From Thermotogaceae bacterium (GTDB lineage: Bacteria; Thermotogota; Thermotogae; Thermotogales; Thermotogaceae), in assembly GCA_027038385.1 (NCBI GenBank), contig JALVXE010000155.1:490-8351 (forward strand): DNA of 7,862 nucleotides, written 5' to 3'. Both the position numbers and the translations under genes were made by a program. Below are positions 6,677 through 7,862 of the stretch, one piece after another; the stretch's first letter is position 1, and each line of letters starts with the position of its first letter. The notes beneath the pieces are model-generated. The model was not told the DNA's origin and did not search any database. It worked only from the letters and a program-made list of their open reading frames with translations.

Positions 6677-7395
6677 ATTCTTAGCGCCTCCATACTCCTT
6701 TCTTTGAAGATCACGACTTCTTCAAATCCCAGATCCCTGATCAGTTCCAAAGCTTTTTCCACGTCTCTTCCTATATTCTCCAGTTTGTGAGCGTCTGAAC
6801 CTATTGTAACGGGTATTTCCATCCTTCTCATCTCTTTTAGAACCCAGATTGGAGGATGAGGTTCACCGAAAATTGAGAATCCTTCGGTATTCAGCTCTAT
6901 CGCACTACCTTTATCCGATATGATCCTGAGTATATCCATCACCAACGGCCTTAAACGGTCTGGTATCGGAGGATTAGATGGCATGTACCTCCTTATGAAA
7001 TCGAAGTGATCCAAAACGTCGAATTCTGCCCTTTCAACACACTTCAACATTCTGTTCAGAAAGTCCTCATAGCAATCGTCGATATTCTCGATCTGCTCAT
7101 CGCATCTATGTATCGAGAGGCTCACGTAATCGAAACCATCAAAAATTGGAACACTTCCCTCGCAGTCCCATCCCCACTCCACACCTTTGAGGATCGTGAC
7201 ATCGGATTTTACGGAATCGACGGCCCTTAAAAATTCCTCCAAATCGAAGCTGTATTTCAGCTTTTCAAACCTCATCTCGTAATGATCGCTCACCCCCACG
7301 AACTCCAGCCCCCTTGATTTTGCAACCCTCGCTATGTCTTCTAATCTGGATTCGGAATCCACAGAAAATTCCGAATGCACGTGAAGATCTATCAT
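6673..7395 (-). CDS. PHP-domain metal-dependent phosphoesterase (HisJ-like)
   Basis: This 240-residue protein has the metal-ligand pattern of the PHP superfamily: DLHVHSEFS with H5 and H7, SDHYE with D37 and H38, E73 in GVEWG, H96 in SLSIHR, DHFDF with H130, and the closing GSDAH with D201 and H203. That is enough for a tri-metal site hydrolysing phosphate esters. The arrangement is closest to HisJ-type histidinol-phosphate phosphatases, but the protein is slightly short and lies next to pyrG and DUF72 rather than among his genes. Histidine synthesis is therefore only one option; a nucleotide or small phosphoester substrate is equally possible. The ATG has AGAGGTGAT seven bases upstream of the start region (7402-7410). 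It starts 2 bases after the pyrG stop and overlaps the DUF72 start by 4 bases, so translation is probably coupled on both sides. Confidence 0.9.
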   Translation of the reverse strand: MIDLHVHSEFSVDSESRLEDIARVAKSRGLEFVGVSDHYEMRFEKLKYSFDLEEFLRAVDSVKSDVTILKGVEWGWDCEGSVPIFDGFDYVSLSIHRCDEQIENIDDCYEDFLNRMLKCVERAEFDVLDHFDFIRRYMPSNPPIPDRLRPLVMDILRIISDKGSAIELNTEGFSIFGEPHPPIWVLKEMRRMEIPVTIGSDAHKLENIGRDVEKALELIRDLGFEEVVIFKERSMEALRI

Positions 7396-7397
7396 TC

Positions 7398-7862
7398 CTA
7401 TATCACCTCTATGAACGCCCTGAATATAGGATGAACTTTTCCCACTTTGCTCTTGTATTCCGGATGGAACTGAACACCAACGAAGAACGGATGTGAGTCT
7501 ATCTCTATCGCCTCAACGAACTTTGATCTGGCCGAAATGACGAGTTTGTATCCAGGTTCGCCCGGACTTTTGAACATCTCGGGAAACCTCTGCAGATTCA
7601 CCTCGTACCTGTGACGATGTCTCTCGCTCGCGTGATCCTTCCCGTATATCTCAAAAAGCCTCGTACCCTCCAATATCTCCATATCTTGGCTTCCCAGCCT
7701 CATGGTCCCACCAAGTCTCAAGATTCTTTTCTGCTCTTCCATCATGTCTATTACAGGATAATCCGTATTTGGATCAAACTCTGTGGAATTTGCCCTGGCG
7801 TATCCTATGACGTTCCTAGCAAACTCGATCACCATCATCTGCATTCCAAGACATATTCCAAG
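7398..7862 (-). CDS. pyrG: CTP synthase, C-terminal glutamine amidotransferase part (partial)
   Basis: The frame is open to the right edge and gives the last 154 residues. CTP synthase converts UTP to CTP with ATP, using ammonia released from glutamine. The fragment starts at the nucleophile elbow LGICLGMQ (catalytic Cys is visible residue 4) and includes GGTMRLG, the diagnostic ERHRHRYEVN, and the FHPE block with catalytic His and Glu (visible residues 133 and 135). The Cys-His-Glu glutaminase triad is thus complete. An ATG at 7844 is an internal Met, not the start, since it would cut off the catalytic Cys. The synthetase domain lies outside the window. The tail ends soon after the last helix (AFIEVI), shorter than in E. 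coli. It is the first visible gene of the pyrG-PHP-DUF72-ylqF unit. Confidence 0.96.
   Translation of the reverse strand, partial: LGICLGMQMMVIEFARNVIGYARANSTEFDPNTDYPVIDMMEEQKRILRLGGTMRLGSQDMEILEGTRLFEIYGKDHASERHRHRYEVNLQRFPEMFKSPGEPGYKLVISARSKFVEAIEIDSHPFFVGVQFHPEYKSKVGKVHPIFRAFIEVI

Noticed and set aside
7842..7844. ATG at 7844 as a gene start for a 148-residue protein
   Set aside because: The frame stays open to the window edge and the six residues before it (LGICLG) contain the catalytic Cys of the CTP synthase glutaminase. It is an internal Met of pyrG.

Overview
The window looks like chromosomal DNA of a thermophilic bacterium of the Thermotogota, probably Thermotogaceae or a close relative. 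This rests on protein resemblance recalled from memory, not on a search. The helicase, the circularly permuted GTPase and the pullulanase resemble their Thermotoga maritima counterparts most. The DNA has moderate G+C by eye, the proteins are rich in Lys, Glu and Arg, and arginine is written mostly as AGA/AGG. Genes are packed end to end, overlap by a few bases, and sit behind strong GGAGG-type ribosome binding sites. I cannot name a species.

Layout. Nearly everything is on the minus strand, read from right to left. The right edge holds the last third of pyrG (CTP synthase, glutaminase domain). It is followed by a PHP-domain phosphoesterase, a DUF72 (YecE-like) TIM-barrel protein and a YlqF/RbgA-type ribosome-assembly GTPase. 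Junctions here are 2 bases apart, 4 bases overlapping and 11 bases apart, so the four genes look like one operon. It ends at a clear intrinsic terminator (5045-5074). Directly downstream, a TATAAT box may start a second transcription unit: a cytoplasmic type I pullulanase, a small MscS-type mechanosensitive channel (4-base gap) and a Upf1/IGHMBP2-type superfamily 1 helicase (4-base overlap). At the left edge the tail of a plus-strand GGDEF protein converges on the helicase, and their ends overlap by 12 bases.

How the genes may work together. The right-hand unit joins pyrimidine nucleotide synthesis with ribosome assembly and two poorly characterised proteins predicted to have barrel folds. 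The left-hand unit joins alpha-glucan debranching, osmotic pressure relief and nucleic-acid unwinding. A link between intracellular sugar release and the channel is possible but speculative. No mobile element, CRISPR array, tRNA, rRNA, prophage or defence system is visible. The only non-coding stretch of note is the 98-base terminator/promoter gap at 4999-5096. I did not find a convincing new biological system. The least explained content is the coupled PHP-DUF72 gene pair.
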